A DNA stretch of 64,000 nucleotides from Aureimonas sp. SK2. Its GTDB lineage: Bacteria > Pseudomonadota > Alphaproteobacteria > Rhizobiales > Rhizobiaceae. Shown in pieces: positions 11,257-20,886 of this stretch. The stretch covers positions 372,001 to 436,000 of the forward strand of contig NZ_JAPZDS010000001.1 in NCBI RefSeq assembly GCF_029813115.1, written 5' to 3'. Both the position numbers and the translations under genes were made by a program. Position 1 is the stretch's first letter. Each line of letters starts with the position of its first letter. The notes under the pieces were generated by a model, which saw only the letters and a program-made list of their open reading frames with translations, was not told where the DNA came from and made no database searches.

Positions 11257-11339
11257 ACCGTCACGAACGTGTCGGAATCGTCCGCGCGGCCCGAAGATTT
11301 CGGGCTGCCCGTGTCGGACCATCCGGAGAGAGCGCAGAC

Positions 11340-12683
11340 ATGGCATCGGCCGCGGAACAACTCGCCGCAAACCTGAACTTCTCAGCCTTTTCGAAGGCGG
11401 AAGACTTGAAGAAGCGCATCTGGTTCACCCTCGGCGCTCTCCTGGTCTATCGTCTGGGCACCTACATCCCGATGCCCGGCATCGATCCGGATGCGCTGGC
11501 GCAGGCGTTCCATCAGCAGTCGACCGGCATTCTCGGCCTTTTCAACATGTTCGCCGGCGGAGCCGTCGGCCGCATGGCGATCTTCGCGCTCGGCATCATG
11601 CCGTACATTTCCGCGTCGATCATCATCCAGCTGATGACGTCGGTGATCCCGTCGCTCGAAGCCCTCAAGAAGGAGGGCGAGTCCGGGCGCAAGGTCATCA
11701 ACCAGTACACGCGCTACGGCACAGTGCTGCTCGCCACGGTGCAGGCCTACGGCATCGCTGCCGGCCTCCAGTCCACAAGCAGCATCGTCACCAATCCGGG
11801 TGCCTTCTTCCTCCTGTCCAGCGTCATCACGCTGGTCGGCGGCACGATGTTCCTGATGTGGATCGGCGAGCAGATCACCGCGCGCGGCATCGGTAACGGC
11901 ATCTCGCTGATCATCTTCGCGGGCATTGCGGCCAACCTGCCGTCGGCTCTGGCGAACCTCCTCGAGCTTGGCCGCACCGGCGCGCTTTCGACGGCCATCA
12001 TCCTGATCGTCGTGGTCGTGGTCGTGGTCTGCGTCGCTGGCGTCGTGTTCTTCGAGCGTGCGCAGCGGCGGCTTCTGATCCAGTATCCGAAGCGCCAGGT
12101 CGGGAACCGCATGTTCCAGGGCGACACGTCGCACCTGCCGCTGAAGCTCAACACCGCCGGCGTCATCCCGCCGATCTTCGCATCCTCGCTGCTGCTCCTG
12201 CCGGTGACGATCGCGAACTTCTCGGACACCTCGACGCTGCCAGGCTGGGCGACGGCGATCATCGCCTCGCTCGGCCACGGCCAGCCGCTCTACATGCTGC
12301 TTTATGCCGGCATGATCGCCTTCTTCGCCTTCTTCTACACGGCCATCGTCTTCAATCCGAAGGACACGGCCGACAACCTGAAGAAGCATGGCGGCTTCAT
12401 TCCCGGCATCCGTCCGGGCGAGCGCACGGCGGACTACATCGATTACGTGCTCACCCGCATCACGGTGGTCGGCGCGATCTACCTCGTGGTGATCTGCCTT
12501 CTGCCGGAAATTCTGATCTCGGCGGCCGGCATTCCGTTCTATCTCGGCGGCACGTCGCTCTTGATCGTCGTTTCGGTGACGATGGACACGGTGGCCCAGG
12601 TGCAGGGACACCTGCTGGCCCATCAATACGAAGGCCTCGTCAAGAAGGCGAAGCTGCGTGGAGGAAGGCGAGGAACTCGATGA
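11340..12683 (+). CDS. secY: Preprotein translocase subunit SecY
   Basis: 447 residues. Central channel of the Sec translocon in the inner membrane, with ten predicted transmembrane segments. The plug/TM2 signature [31 protein letters not shown] is at residues 63-93, and the cytosolic C-terminal loop [15 protein letters not shown] is present. It overlaps adk by 4 nt (ATGA), so the two are co-translated. It is isolated from rplO by a terminator and a 205-nt gap. Confidence 0.98.
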   Translation: MASAAEQLAANLNFSAFSKAEDLKKRIWFTLGALLVYRLGTYIPMPGIDPDALAQAFHQQSTGILGLFNMFAGGAVGRMAIFALGIMPYISASIIIQLMTSVIPSLEALKKEGESGRKVINQYTRYGTVLLATVQAYGIAAGLQSTSSIVTNPGAFFLLSSVITLVGGTMFLMWIGEQITARGIGNGISLIIFAGIAANLPSALANLLELGRTGALSTAIILIVVVVVVVCVAGVVFFERAQRRLLIQYPKRQVGNRMFQGDTSHLPLKLNTAGVIPPIFASSLLLLPVTIANFSDTSTLPGWATAIIASLGHGQPLYMLLYAGMIAFFAFFYTAIVFNPKDTADNLKKHGGFIPGIRPGERTADYIDYVLTRITVVGAIYLVVICLLPEILISAAGIPFYLGGTSLLIVVSVTMDTVAQVQGHLLAHQYEGLVKKAKLRGGRRGTR

Positions 12684-13273
12684 GGGTCATACTGCTGGGC
12701 CCCCCTGGAGCGGGGAAGGGGACTCAGGCGCAACGTCTTGTCGAGCGGCATGGGACTCCCCAGCTTTCGACCGGCGACATGCTTCGGGAGGCTGTCGCCA
12801 AGGGAACCGAGATCGGACGTCGTGCGCAGGCCGTGATGGACGCCGGGCAACTGGTGTCGGACGAGATCGTGATCGGCATCGTCGCCGACCGGATCGACCA
12901 GGACGACGCGCGCAAGGGGTTCATCCTCGACGGATTCCCGCGCACCGTCGCGCAGGCCGAGGCGCTCGACCGGATGCTCGACGATCGCAAGCTCGCGATC
13001 GACGCGGTGCTCGAGTTCAAGGTCGATGAGCAGAAGCTCGTCGAACGGATCGAGAAGCGTGCACGCGAGACGGCCGAGGCCGGGCTTCCAGTGCGGAAGG
13101 ACGATACGCCGGAGGTGTTCCACCGTCGGCTGAAGGAGTTCCGGCAGGCGACAGCGGCCGTTTCTCCCTATTATCGCGAGCGCGGCCTGCTTCGGCAGAT
13201 CGACGGCATGGCGCCGGTGGACAGCGTCACGGCGGAGATCGAGCGCGTTCTCGAAGCGAAGGTCACGGCCTGA
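12680..13273 (+). CDS. adk: Adenylate kinase
   Basis: 197 residues. Converts ATP + AMP to two ADP. P-loop [10 protein letters not shown] at residues 7-16, AMP-binding STGDMLR and the DGFPRT motif are present. The LID is the short form without the zinc-binding cysteines (only about 20 residues shorter than E. coli Adk), usual in alphaproteobacteria. Co-transcribed with secY. Confidence 0.97.
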   Translation: MRVILLGPPGAGKGTQAQRLVERHGTPQLSTGDMLREAVAKGTEIGRRAQAVMDAGQLVSDEIVIGIVADRIDQDDARKGFILDGFPRTVAQAEALDRMLDDRKLAIDAVLEFKVDEQKLVERIEKRARETAEAGLPVRKDDTPEVFHRRLKEFRQATAAVSPYYRERGLLRQIDGMAPVDSVTAEIERVLEAKVTA

Positions 13274-13287
13274 TCGGCCGTGCATGG

Positions 13288-13315
13288 TTGACGAACGGGC
13301 CGGGAATCTTATAAG
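13288..13315 (+). promoter_or_regulatory. Strong sigma-70-type promoter for the rpsM (alpha) operon
   Basis: TTGACG (13288-13293), 16-nt spacer, TATAAG (13310-13315). Close to consensus and 139 nt upstream of the rpsM start, leaving a 5' UTR of about 130 nt. This makes rpsM-rpsK-rpoA-rplQ an independent transcript. Confidence 0.65.
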
Positions 13316-13453
13316 GACCCGTCCAATTCGCGCATCATCAGGCGATCGGCGCATACGCAGAAGCGTTTGCGGTCGGTCGTTTGGCGTTTAGAGCGGCTCG
13401 CGAGGGCCGTGAATTCAGTGTCGTGGCGGATCCGCGACCAAAGGAGGCTCATC

Positions 13454-13822
13454 TTGGCCCGTATTGCAGGCGTCAACATTCCGACCAACAAGCGCGTCGT
13501 CATCGCGCTTCAGTACATCCACGGCATCGGCCCGCGCTTCGCGCAGGAGATCATGGACAAGGCGAATCTCGCGGCCGAGCGCCGCGTGAACGAGCTGTCC
13601 GACGCCGAGGTTCTCCAGATCCGCGAGCTCATCGACCGCGACTACCGCGTCGAGGGCGACCTGCGTCGCGAGACCTCGATGAACATCAAGCGTCTGATGG
13701 ATCTCGGCTGCTACCGCGGCCTGCGTCATCGTCGCGGCCTGCCGGTTCGCGGCCAGCGCACGCACACGAACGCGCGCACCCGCAAGGGTCCGGCCAAGGC
13801 GATCGCCGGCAAGAAGAAGTAA
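13454..13822 (+). CDS. rpsM: 30S ribosomal protein S13, TTG start
   Basis: 122 residues, reading [16 protein letters not shown] when TTG at 13454 is used. A perfect 7-nt Shine-Dalgarno AAGGAGG (13441-13447) is 6 nt upstream. An in-frame ATG at 13367 would add 29 residues with no family match and no ribosome site. S13 bridges to the 50S and contacts P-site tRNA; the basic tail [15 protein letters not shown] is typical. Confidence 0.95.
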   Translation: MARIAGVNIPTNKRVVIALQYIHGIGPRFAQEIMDKANLAAERRVNELSDAEVLQIRELIDRDYRVEGDLRRETSMNIKRLMDLGCYRGLRHRRGLPVRGQRTHTNARTRKGPAKAIAGKKK

Positions 13823-13829
13823 AGGGCCG

Positions 13830-13852
13830 CGCCCGGCGCTTCCTGCCGGGCG
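13830..13852 (+). other. Intercistronic hairpin rpsM-rpsK
   Basis: CGCCCGGC / GCCGGGCG is a perfect 8-bp stem with a 7-nt loop, 7 nt after the rpsM stop. No T-tract. A second GC-rich fold is possible further into the 120-nt gap. Confidence 0.5.
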
Positions 13853-13942
13853 GGTCGTGTGTTTGATGGCCGGGGGGCGTTCCGCTTTCCGGCCGGTGGA
13901 GCCGCCGGCATTACGGCGGTGTCGAGATCCAAGGATAAGAAA

Positions 13943-14332
13943 ATGGCCAAGGAAGCGCAGCGCGTCCGTCGTCGCGAGCGGAAGAACATCACCTCGGGCG
14001 TCGCCCACGTGAACTCGTCCTTCAACAACACCCTGATCACCATCACGGATGCGCAGGGCAACACCATCGCCTGGTCTTCGGCCGGCGCGCAGGGTTTCAA
14101 GGGCTCGCGCAAGTCGACGCCCTTCGCCGCGCAGATCGCCGCCGAAGACGCCGCCAAGAAGGCGCAGGAGCACGGCATGCGGACCCTCGAGGTCGAAGTG
14201 TCCGGCCCGGGCTCCGGTCGCGAGTCGGCCCTTCGCGCGCTCCAGGCCGCGGGTTTCACGATAACGTCGATCCGCGACGTGACGCCGATCCCGCACAACG
14301 GCGTTCGCCCGCGCAAGAAGCGCCGCGTCTAA
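13943..14332 (+). CDS. rpsK: 30S ribosomal protein S11
   Basis: 129 residues, beginning [24 protein letters not shown]11 is a platform protein near the E site. The ATG at 13943 follows AAGGATAAG and gives the standard length; longer in-frame extensions have no family support. The C-terminus [14 protein letters not shown] is canonical. Confidence 0.97.
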   Translation: MAKEAQRVRRRERKNITSGVAHVNSSFNNTLITITDAQGNTIAWSSAGAQGFKGSRKSTPFAAQIAAEDAAKKAQEHGMRTLEVEVSGPGSGRESALRALQAAGFTITSIRDVTPIPHNGVRPRKKRRV

Positions 14333-14354
14333 GCGCCGACGCATTCGAGAAGAC

Positions 14355-14385
14355 GCCGCGTAGCCCAGGTGGGCTGCGCGGCTTT
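14355..14385 (+). other. Hairpin rpsK-rpoA, terminator-like
   Basis: A 12-bp stem with one G-U (14355-14366 with 14371-14382, loop AGGT) followed by TTTC. The T-run is too short for a strong terminator; it could attenuate rpoA relative to the ribosomal genes. Confidence 0.5.
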
Positions 14386-14469
14386 CGCCGTATTCGGGAA
14401 GCCGATCCTTCCCACAAGAGACCTATCGCCACGATTGGATGGTGGCGAGGTAGCTGAAAGGCAAGCGAC

Positions 14470-15489
14470 ATGATCGCCAGCAACTGGCAGAACCTCACGA
14501 AGCCGAACCAGGTCGTCTTCAAGAGCGGCGGGAGCCGCACGAAGGCCTCGCTGGTGGCCGAACCCCTGGAGCGCGGCTTCGGTCTGACGCTCGGCAACGC
14601 GCTGCGCCGCGTTCTTCTCTCGTCGCTGCAGGGCGCGGCGGTGACCGCCATCCAGATCGATGGCGTGCTGCATGAATTCTCCTCCATCGCCGGCGTGCGC
14701 GAGGACGTGACGGACATCGTCCTGAACGTGAAGGAAGTCGCCATCGGCATGCAGGGCGACGGCCCGAAGCGCATGGTGCTCCGCAAATCCGGCCCGGGTG
14801 TCGTGACGGCCGGCGACATCCAGACCGTCGGCGACATCGAGATCCTGAACCCCGAGCACGAGATCTGCACCCTCGACGAGGGCGCCGAAATCCGCATGGA
14901 GTTCACGGTCAACACCGGCAAGGGCTATGTCCCGGCGGACCAGAACCGCGCCGAGGATGCGCCGATCGGCCTCATCCCAGTCGACGCCCTGTTCTCGCCG
15001 GTGAAGAAGGTGTCCTACAAGGTCGAGAACACCCGTGAGGGTCAGGACCTGAACAAGGACAAGCTGACCATGGAGATCGTCACCGACGGCTCCATCAGCG
15101 GCGAGGACGCCGTGGCCTATGCCGCGCGCATCCTGCAGGACCAGCTCTCGGTCTTCGTCAACTTCGAGGAGCCGCAGCGCGAGGTGCGCGGCGCCGAGGA
15201 GCAGATCGCCGAGCTCGCCTTCAACCCGGCGCTGCTCAAGAAGGTGGACGAGCTGGAGCTTTCCGTCCGTTCGGCCAACTGCCTGAAGAACGACAACATC
15301 GTCTATATCGGCGACCTGATCCAGAAGACCGAGGCGGAGATGCTCCGCACTCCGAACTTCGGCCGCAAGTCGCTGAACGAGATCAAGGAAGTGCTGGCCT
15401 CAATGGGTCTGCACCTCGGCATGGAAGTCAGCGCCTGGCCGCCGGAGAACATCGACGACCTGGCCAAGCGCTACGAGGATCAGTACTGA
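14470..15489 (+). CDS. rpoA: RNA polymerase alpha subunit
   Basis: 339 residues. N-terminal dimerisation/assembly domain (residues 1 to about 235, with [25 protein letters not shown]) and C-terminal DNA- and activator-binding domain (about 255-330, with [14 protein letters not shown] and [19 protein letters not shown]). Preceded by a hairpin-bearing gap and followed by another before rplQ. Confidence 0.99.
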   Translation: MIASNWQNLTKPNQVVFKSGGSRTKASLVAEPLERGFGLTLGNALRRVLLSSLQGAAVTAIQIDGVLHEFSSIAGVREDVTDIVLNVKEVAIGMQGDGPKRMVLRKSGPGVVTAGDIQTVGDIEILNPEHEICTLDEGAEIRMEFTVNTGKGYVPADQNRAEDAPIGLIPVDALFSPVKKVSYKVENTREGQDLNKDKLTMEIVTDGSISGEDAVAYAARILQDQLSVFVNFEEPQREVRGAEEQIAELAFNPALLKKVDELELSVRSANCLKNDNIVYIGDLIQKTEAEMLRTPNFGRKSLNEIKEVLASMGLHLGMEVSAWPPENIDDLAKRYEDQY

Positions 15490-15504
15490 TCCGACACGAC
15501 AACG

Positions 15505-15533
15505 GCGCTCGCCGCGCAAGCGGCGGGCGCTTT
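15505..15533 (+). terminator. Hairpin/weak terminator rpoA-rplQ
   Basis: An 11-bp stem with one G-U (15505-15515 with 15520-15530) capped by a GCAA tetraloop and followed by only TTT. Likely partial attenuation, because rplQ has no clear promoter of its own. Confidence 0.5.
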
Positions 15534-15632
15534 GCACACCCTAAAGATTCAAAGGCACATGCACCGGCGCCGAGCCGGGTTGCGAGGATGCCGTCCCCGG
15601 CGCCAAGCCGGACCTGACCTGAGGAGATACCC

Positions 15633-16055
15633 ATGCGCCACGGTAATGCCGGCCGCAAGCTCAACCGCACCCACGAGCACCGCAAGGCGATGTTCGCCAA
15701 CATGGCGGCCTCGCTCATCACGCACGAGCAGATCGTGACGACCCTGCCGAAGGCCAAGGACCTTCGTCCGATCGTCGAGAAGCTCATCACCCTCGGCAAG
15801 CGCGGCGACCTCCATGCTCGCCGTCAGGCGATCAGCCAGATCCGCGACGAGGCGGCCGTGCGCAAGCTGTTCGACACGCTGGCTTCGCGCTATGCGGGCC
15901 GCAACGGCGGCTACTGCCGCGTTCTGAAGGCCGGCTTCCGTCGCGGCGACAACGCCCCGCTGGCGGTGATCGAGTTCGTCGAGCGCGACGTCAACGCCCG
16001 CGGCGCCGCCGACCGCGCCCGTCTCGAAGCCGAGGCAGAAACCGAAGCGGCTTGA
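15633..16055 (+). CDS. rplQ: 50S ribosomal protein L17
   Basis: 140 residues, beginning [30 protein letters not shown]17 lies near the tunnel exit. The C-terminus has a short Ala/Glu tail common in this class. Last gene of the ribosomal block. Confidence 0.98.
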   Translation: MRHGNAGRKLNRTHEHRKAMFANMAASLITHEQIVTTLPKAKDLRPIVEKLITLGKRGDLHARRQAISQIRDEAAVRKLFDTLASRYAGRNGGYCRVLKAGFRRGDNAPLAVIEFVERDVNARGAADRARLEAEAETEAA

Positions 16056-16078
16056 TCACAGACGCTTTGACGACGTTG

Positions 16079-16104
16079 AAAAGGGGCCGCAGGGCCCCTT
16101 TTTT
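16079..16104 (+). terminator. Strong intrinsic terminator after rplQ
   Basis: AAAAGGGGCC / GGCCCCTTTT stem with a 4-nt loop (GCAG) running into T6. Ends the alpha operon. Confidence 0.9.
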
Positions 16105-16130
16105 ATTGCGGTGACAGAGGGGATAGCCGG

Positions 16131-17147
16131 ATGGCGCGTGACAGGGTTCTGGTGACGGGCGCCTCGGGCTTCATTGCCAAGCATATCGTGATCGCCCTGC
16201 TGCGCGACGGCTTCGATGTCCGCGGCACGGTTCGGGGCGCGGCGCGTGCCGACGAGGTGAGGCGGGTCGTTCGCGAGGCCGGCGAGGACGCAAATCGCTG
16301 CGAATTCGCGAAGGCCGACCTCCGATCCTCGGACGGCTGGCTCGCTGCCGCCACCGGCTGCCGCTACGTGCTGCATACGGCCTCGCCCTTTCCGCTAGCG
16401 GGCCAGCGCGGCCCAGTGCTGATCGAGACGGCGCGGGGCGGGACGGACTTCGCCTTGCGCGCGGCTGCGCAGGCCGGCGCCGAACGCGCAATCGTTACGG
16501 CCTCGGTCGCGTCCGTCGCCTATGGGCACGACGGCTCCCGCACGAGCCCGTTCGGCGAGGACGACTTCACCAATCTCGAAAGCCGCGACGTTTCCGCCTA
16601 CGCGCGATCCAAGACGGTCGCGGAGCTGCTGGCCTGGGACGTCTCCAGAGAGACAGGCCTCGCTCTTTCGACGATCCATCCCGGTCTTGTCTTCGGACCG
16701 GTCCTTGACCCGCGCATGGGCAGTTCGGTGAAGATCGTGGCCATGATGCTCGGCGGCCGGGTGCCGCTTCTGCCCGACATCACCATCCCCGCGGTGGACG
16801 TGCGCGACGTGGCGCTGGCGCATGTGCGGGCGATGACGGCACCGGACGCGGGCCGACGGTTCATGGTCGTGGCGCCGGACACCCCGAGCTTGCCTCAGAT
16901 CGCGGCGATCCTCGCGGACGCCTTTCCCGAACGGCGGTCGAAGATTCCGCTTCGCCGCCTGCCGTCCTGGGTCCTGCGACTGGTCGCGAAGGTCTCGTCC
17001 GGCGCAGCGATGCTGACGGCCGATTCGGGCAAGGCCCGGACCTTCGACACGAGGCCGGCGCACGAGACCCTCGGCCTCTCGTTCATCCCGGCGCGCGAAG
17101 CGGCGGTGGCCACCGCCGAGAGTCTGTTGCGCCACGGTTGCGTCTGA
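16131..17147 (+). CDS. NAD(P)-dependent epimerase/dehydratase, dihydroflavonol-reductase-like
   Basis: 338 residues, extended SDR fold. The nucleotide-binding motif is TGASGFIA at residues 9-16 (Ala replaces the usual last Gly), followed by a downstream Asp/Arg-containing beta-2 region, the serine segment TASVASVAYG and the catalytic YARSK (Tyr/Lys). These place it with the 4-dihydroflavonol/aldehyde reductase-like group; the substrate is unknown. It begins 27 nt after the rplQ terminator and has no partner gene. Start ATG 16131 follows AGAGGGGATAG. Confidence 0.85.
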   Translation: MARDRVLVTGASGFIAKHIVIALLRDGFDVRGTVRGAARADEVRRVVREAGEDANRCEFAKADLRSSDGWLAAATGCRYVLHTASPFPLAGQRGPVLIETARGGTDFALRAAAQAGAERAIVTASVASVAYGHDGSRTSPFGEDDFTNLESRDVSAYARSKTVAELLAWDVSRETGLALSTIHPGLVFGPVLDPRMGSSVKIVAMMLGGRVPLLPDITIPAVDVRDVALAHVRAMTAPDAGRRFMVVAPDTPSLPQIAAILADAFPERRSKIPLRRLPSWVLRLVAKVSSGAAMLTADSGKARTFDTRPAHETLGLSFIPAREAAVATAESLLRHGCV

Positions 17148-17376
17148 CGACACGAGCCGGAAACGAGGCTCCTCTACAACACAGTGCATATCCCATGGGT
17201 GTTGCCCGGCCGCGATAGCGGCTCCCGCCGCGCCCATGCGATAGGAGGCTCCAAGGCAGCCCCGCACAAGTTTCGAGAATGACCCGCAACCTTTGAGTGT
17301 TTGCGGCGTTTTCCAGGCGAATGGGGCAATCGCCGGACGGGCGCTGCGGCGAATTTATACGGATTAAACGAATCTC
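17148..17376. other. Intergenic region with inverted repeats, no gene seen
   Basis: Contains the self-complementary CCCATGGG (17192-17199), a distant CATGGG/CCCATG pair (17194-17199 and 17233-17238) enclosing CCGC-GATA-GCGG, and a TTATAC box at 17355-17360 without a good -35. It may fold as RNA, but there is no promoter or terminator pairing to call an ncRNA. Confidence 0.4.
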
Positions 17377-17547
17377 ATGGAAAATCGAACCGCTTCCACA
17401 CCCACGAGCGAGTTCTCGATGCGTCGTACTATGCTGACCCTTCTGGGCGCCGTATTTGCTTTCGGTATCCTCACCGCAAGCTATGCGACCGCGGAGCTGC
17501 CGGCATCCGCGTCCGTCGATGTCCGCCAGGACGTCATGGCGCGCTGA
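17377..17547 (+). CDS. Small predicted exported protein, unknown function
   Basis: 56 codons from ATG 17377, or 42 from the internal ATG at 17419. The shorter form starts MRRTMLTLLGAVFAFGILTA and looks like a signal peptide (basic n-region, hydrophobic core, ATA/E-type cleavage site), leaving a mature peptide of only about 17 residues (ELPASASVDVRQDVMAR). The 5' extension is polar (MENRTASTPTSEFS) and may be untranslated. An intrinsic terminator 24 nt downstream supports a real transcript. The ribosome site is weak for both starts. I do not recognise a family. Confidence 0.5.
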   Translation: MENRTASTPTSEFSMRRTMLTLLGAVFAFGILTASYATAELPASASVDVRQDVMAR

Positions 17548-17570
17548 GCCGTATCGAAGAGAATGAAGGA

Positions 17571-17594
17571 AAAAGGGCCGCGAGGCCCTTTTTT
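17571..17594 (+). terminator. Strong intrinsic terminator before degP
   Basis: AAAAGGGCC / GGCCCTTTT stem, GCGA tetraloop, T6. Closely resembles the rplQ terminator at 16079-16104. Confidence 0.88.
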
Positions 17595-17649
17595 CGTTGG
17601 ATGGCGGCGCGATACCACTGGTCCGATTCGATCTTCGAGGCGAACGAGA

Positions 17650-19089
17650 ATGCAGTACGGCAGGTTGATTCTGGGCTCGGGCGTCGCCGCGCTGGCCCTT
17701 TCGGCGACCCTTTCGCTCTCCGGCGCGCAGCCGGCGGGGACACCCGCGCCCATCGCGCCCGCGACGTCCGGCGAGCGGGTGCCGGCTTCCGAAGCCGAGG
17801 TGAAGCTCAGTTTCGCGCCGCTGGTGAAGAAGAGCGCGCCGGCCGTGGTCAACGTCTACGCCGCGCGGAACGTGCCGGTGCGCACGCCCTTCGCGGGCGA
17901 CCCGTTCTTCGAGCAGTTCTTCGGGCGGGGCGAGGGGCGCACGCGCCGCGAATCGTCCCTGGGCTCGGGCGTGATCGTCGATCCCGCCGGGCTGGTGGTG
18001 ACCAACCACCATGTGATCGCCGATGCGGAGGAGGTTCGCGTCGCGCTGGCCGATGGGCGCGAGTTCGATGCCCGCGTGCTCCTAAAGGACCAGCAGGCCG
18101 ATCTCGCAGTTCTCAAGATCGAGGACGACGAACCCTTCCCGAGCATCGCGATCGCCGATTCGGACACGACTGAGATCGGGGACCTCGTGCTCGCCATCGG
18201 CAACCCGTTCGGCATCGGCCAGACCGTGACCAACGGCATCGTCTCGGCCCTGGCGCGCACGCATGTCGGCGTCAACGACGTCGGCTACTTCATCCAGACC
18301 GATGCGGCCATCAATCCCGGCAATTCGGGCGGTGCGCTGATCGACATGCGCGGCGAGCTCGTCGGGGTGAACACGGCGATCTTTTCGCGCTCGGGCGGCT
18401 CCAACGGTATCGGCTTCGCCATCCCCTCCAACATGGTCCGCGCCTTTACAGATGCCGCGCGCGAGGGGCGGCCGTTCGAGCGGCCCTATGTGGGCGCCGG
18501 CTTCGTGCCCGTGACGGCCGACATGGCGGAGGCGCTGGGGCTCGATCGCCCGACCGGCGCGCTGATCCAGACCGTCCGGCGCGGCACGCCGGCGGAGGAG
18601 GCGGGTCTGCGCGAGGGCGACGTGGTGCTTTCGATGAACGGTTTCCCCGTCGATAATCCCGATACGCTGGGATACCGGCTGGCGACGGCCGGGCTCGGCG
18701 GCCAGGCGACGATGGTGGTCATGTCCAGCGACGGCAAGCGCGAGACCGTGCGCCTCGCGCTGGAGCCCGCGCCGGAGAACCCGCCGCGCGACACGCGCAC
18801 GCTGGACGGGCGCACTCCTTTTGCCGGGGCCACGGTCGCCAACCTCTCGCCGCGCCTCGCGGGCGAATTGGACATGCCGCAGACGGACATGGGCGTCGTC
18901 GTGACGGAGGTGGAGCGCAATTCGCCGGCCGCCCGCTTCGGTCTCCGCCCGAAGGACATCATCTACAGCCTCAACGGCCGCGAGGTGGAATCCACGCGCG
19001 AACTGGAGGAGGACGCCTCGAACGGGCGCGGCGGATGGCGCATCGAGGTAGACCGGAACGGGCAGCGCCTCGTCCAGACGGTTCGCTGA
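17650..19089 (+). CDS. degP: DegP/HtrA-type periplasmic serine protease
   Basis: 479 residues. Periplasmic protease/chaperone for damaged envelope proteins. Signal peptide over residues 1 to about 27 ([20 protein letters not shown]…). Catalytic triad His121 (TNHHVIAD), Asp151 (ADLAVLKI) and Ser226 ([11 protein letters not shown]). Two PDZ domains follow at roughly 270-365 and 385-475. ATG 17650 is preferred because upstream codons run through the terminator. rarA starts 8 nt after the stop. Could equally be named degQ-like; the paralogue cannot be settled here. Confidence 0.93.
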   Translation: MQYGRLILGSGVAALALSATLSLSGAQPAGTPAPIAPATSGERVPASEAEVKLSFAPLVKKSAPAVVNVYAARNVPVRTPFAGDPFFEQFFGRGEGRTRRESSLGSGVIVDPAGLVVTNHHVIADAEEVRVALADGREFDARVLLKDQQADLAVLKIEDDEPFPSIAIADSDTTEIGDLVLAIGNPFGIGQTVTNGIVSALARTHVGVNDVGYFIQTDAAINPGNSGGALIDMRGELVGVNTAIFSRSGGSNGIGFAIPSNMVRAFTDAAREGRPFERPYVGAGFVPVTADMAEALGLDRPTGALIQTVRRGTPAEEAGLREGDVVLSMNGFPVDNPDTLGYRLATAGLGGQATMVVMSSDGKRETVRLALEPAPENPPRDTRTLDGRTPFAGATVANLSPRLAGELDMPQTDMGVVVTEVERNSPAARFGLRPKDIIYSLNGREVESTRELEEDASNGRGGWRIEVDRNGQRLVQTVR

Positions 19090-19097
19090 GGATCCCG

Positions 19098-20432
19098 GTG
19101 GCCGATCTCTTCGCAAGCGCCGAGCCGCCGCCGCGCCGGGAGCGCCCGGCCGACGAGTCCGCAGCCGCCGGTCCGCTGGCCGAGCGGCTGCGGCCGCGCC
19201 GGCTGTCCGACGTGGTCGGCCAGGAGCACCTGACCGGGCCGGAAGGCGCGCTGACGCGCATGCTGGAGAGCGGCTCGCTCGGCTCGGTGATCCTCTGGGG
19301 CCCGCCGGGCTCGGGCAAGACGACCGTGGCGCGGCTCCTTGCACGCGAGGTGGACTACGCGTTCGAGCAGGTCTCGGCGATCTTTACCGGCGTCGCCGAC
19401 CTGAAGAAGGTGTTCGAAGCCGCGCGGCTGCGGCGCACGAGCGGCCGGCAGACGCTTCTCTTCGTGGACGAGATCCACCGCTTCAACCGGGCGCAGCAGG
19501 ACTCCTTTCTGCCCGTGATGGAGGACGGCACGATCGTCCTGATCGGCGCGACCACGGAGAACCCGTCCTTCGAGCTGAACGCGGCGCTCCTTTCCCGCGC
19601 CCGCGTCCTGACCTTCCGCGCGCACGACGCCCAGAGCCTCGGCCAGCTCCTCGCCCGCGCCGAGGAGGCGATGAAGCGGCCGCTGCCGCTGGACGAGGCG
19701 GCGCGCGAGATGTTGATCCGCATGGCCGACGGAGATGGGCGGGCGGTGTTGACGCTGGCGGAGGAGGTCTGGCGGGCAGCGCGGGCGGGCGAGGTGCTGG
19801 ACGGCGAGAGCTTCCGCGCTGTCGTGCAGCGGCGCGCGCCGATCTACGACAAGGGGCAGGACGGGCATTACAACCTGATTTCGGCGTTGCACAAGTCGGT
19901 GCGCGGCTCGGACCCGGACGCCGCGCTCTACTATCTCTGCCGCATGCTCGATGCGGGCGAAGACCCGCTCTATCTCGGCCGGCGCATCGTGCGCATGGCT
20001 TCGGAGGATATCGGCCTCGCAGACCCGCGCGCGCTCCTCGTCGCCAATGCGGCCAAGGACGCCTACGACTATCTCGGCTCGCCCGAGGGCGAACTGGCGC
20101 TGGCTCAGGCGGTCGTCTATCTCGCCTCGGCGCCGAAATCGAACGCCGTCTACGTCGCCTACAAGGCGGCCATGCGGGCGGCCAAGGAGCACGGCTCGCT
20201 GCTGCCGCCGCGCCACATCCTGAACGCGCCGACCAAGCTGATGAAGGAGGAGGGCTACGGCGCGGGCTATGCCTACGACCACAACGCGCCCAACGCCTTT
20301 TCCGGCCAGGACTACTTTCCGGAAGCGATGGGCCGCATGAGCTTCTACCAGCCGACCGGGCGCGGCGAGGAAGCGCGCATCGCCGAGCGGATGGAGCGCT
20401 GGGCGCGTCTGCGCCGCGAGCGAGGGGAATGA
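19098..20432 (+). CDS. rarA: Replication-associated recombination protein A (AAA+ ATPase)
   Basis: 444 residues with GTG start at 19098, preceded by GAGGAT. MgsA/RarA/WRNIP1 family; acts at stalled replication forks. Walker A GPPGSGKT at residues 68-75, Walker [11 protein letters not shown] about 60 residues later, and the C-terminal tetramerisation domain with [15 protein letters not shown]. An upstream ATG inside degP (19035) is possible but adds residues without a family match. Confidence 0.93.
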   Translation: MADLFASAEPPPRRERPADESAAAGPLAERLRPRRLSDVVGQEHLTGPEGALTRMLESGSLGSVILWGPPGSGKTTVARLLAREVDYAFEQVSAIFTGVADLKKVFEAARLRRTSGRQTLLFVDEIHRFNRAQQDSFLPVMEDGTIVLIGATTENPSFELNAALLSRARVLTFRAHDAQSLGQLLARAEEAMKRPLPLDEAAREMLIRMADGDGRAVLTLAEEVWRAARAGEVLDGESFRAVVQRRAPIYDKGQDGHYNLISALHKSVRGSDPDAALYYLCRMLDAGEDPLYLGRRIVRMASEDIGLADPRALLVANAAKDAYDYLGSPEGELALAQAVVYLASAPKSNAVYVAYKAAMRAAKEHGSLLPPRHILNAPTKLMKEEGYGAGYAYDHNAPNAFSGQDYFPEAMGRMSFYQPTGRGEEARIAERMERWARLRRERGE

Positions 20433-20436
20433 GCCC

Positions 20437-20814
20437 GTGCTGAACGTCGCGCTGGTGGCCCTCGGCGGCGCGCTCGGCAGCATGGCGCGCTATGGCGTGG
20501 CCGTGGCGGCCGCACGCTGGCTCGGGCTCGGCTTTCCCTACGGCACGCTGTTCGTCAACGTGACGGGCTCGTTCGCGATGGGCGTCCTGGTCGAAGTGCT
20601 CACCCGGCATCTCGCCGCGACGCCGGAGCTGCGCGTGTTCCTCGCCGTCGGGGTGCTCGGCGGCTACACGACCTTTTCCTCCTTCAGCCTCGATGCGATC
20701 GCCCTGTGGGAGGGTGGGAACCAGGGGGTCGCCGTCCTGTATGTCGGGCTGTCGCTCGTCGTCGGCCTTCTGGCCTTGGCCGCCGGCATGGCCCTCGTTC
20801 GGCACCTCGGCTGA
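20437..20814 (+). CDS. crcB: Fluoride ion channel CrcB/Fluc
   Basis: 125 residues, four hydrophobic segments. Exports fluoride through dual-topology dimers. Family motifs GGALGSMARY (residues 9-18), the GTLFVNVTGSF segment and GVLGGYTTFSSFS are complete. GTG start, 4 nt after rarA. No fluoride riboswitch is seen, which fits its place inside an operon. Confidence 0.94.
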   Translation: MLNVALVALGGALGSMARYGVAVAAARWLGLGFPYGTLFVNVTGSFAMGVLVEVLTRHLAATPELRVFLAVGVLGGYTTFSSFSLDAIALWEGGNQGVAVLYVGLSLVVGLLALAAGMALVRHLG

Positions 20815-20886
20815 ACAATCGCCGCCCGGTGTTCCGGCGGAAGCCCGAATGCTGTATCGCCGGGGCAGGAACGATAGGAAGAGACG

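Noticed and set aside
13367-13453. ATG start for S13 at 13367
   Set aside because: Adds 29 residues without family match; AAGGAGG points to the TTG at 13454.
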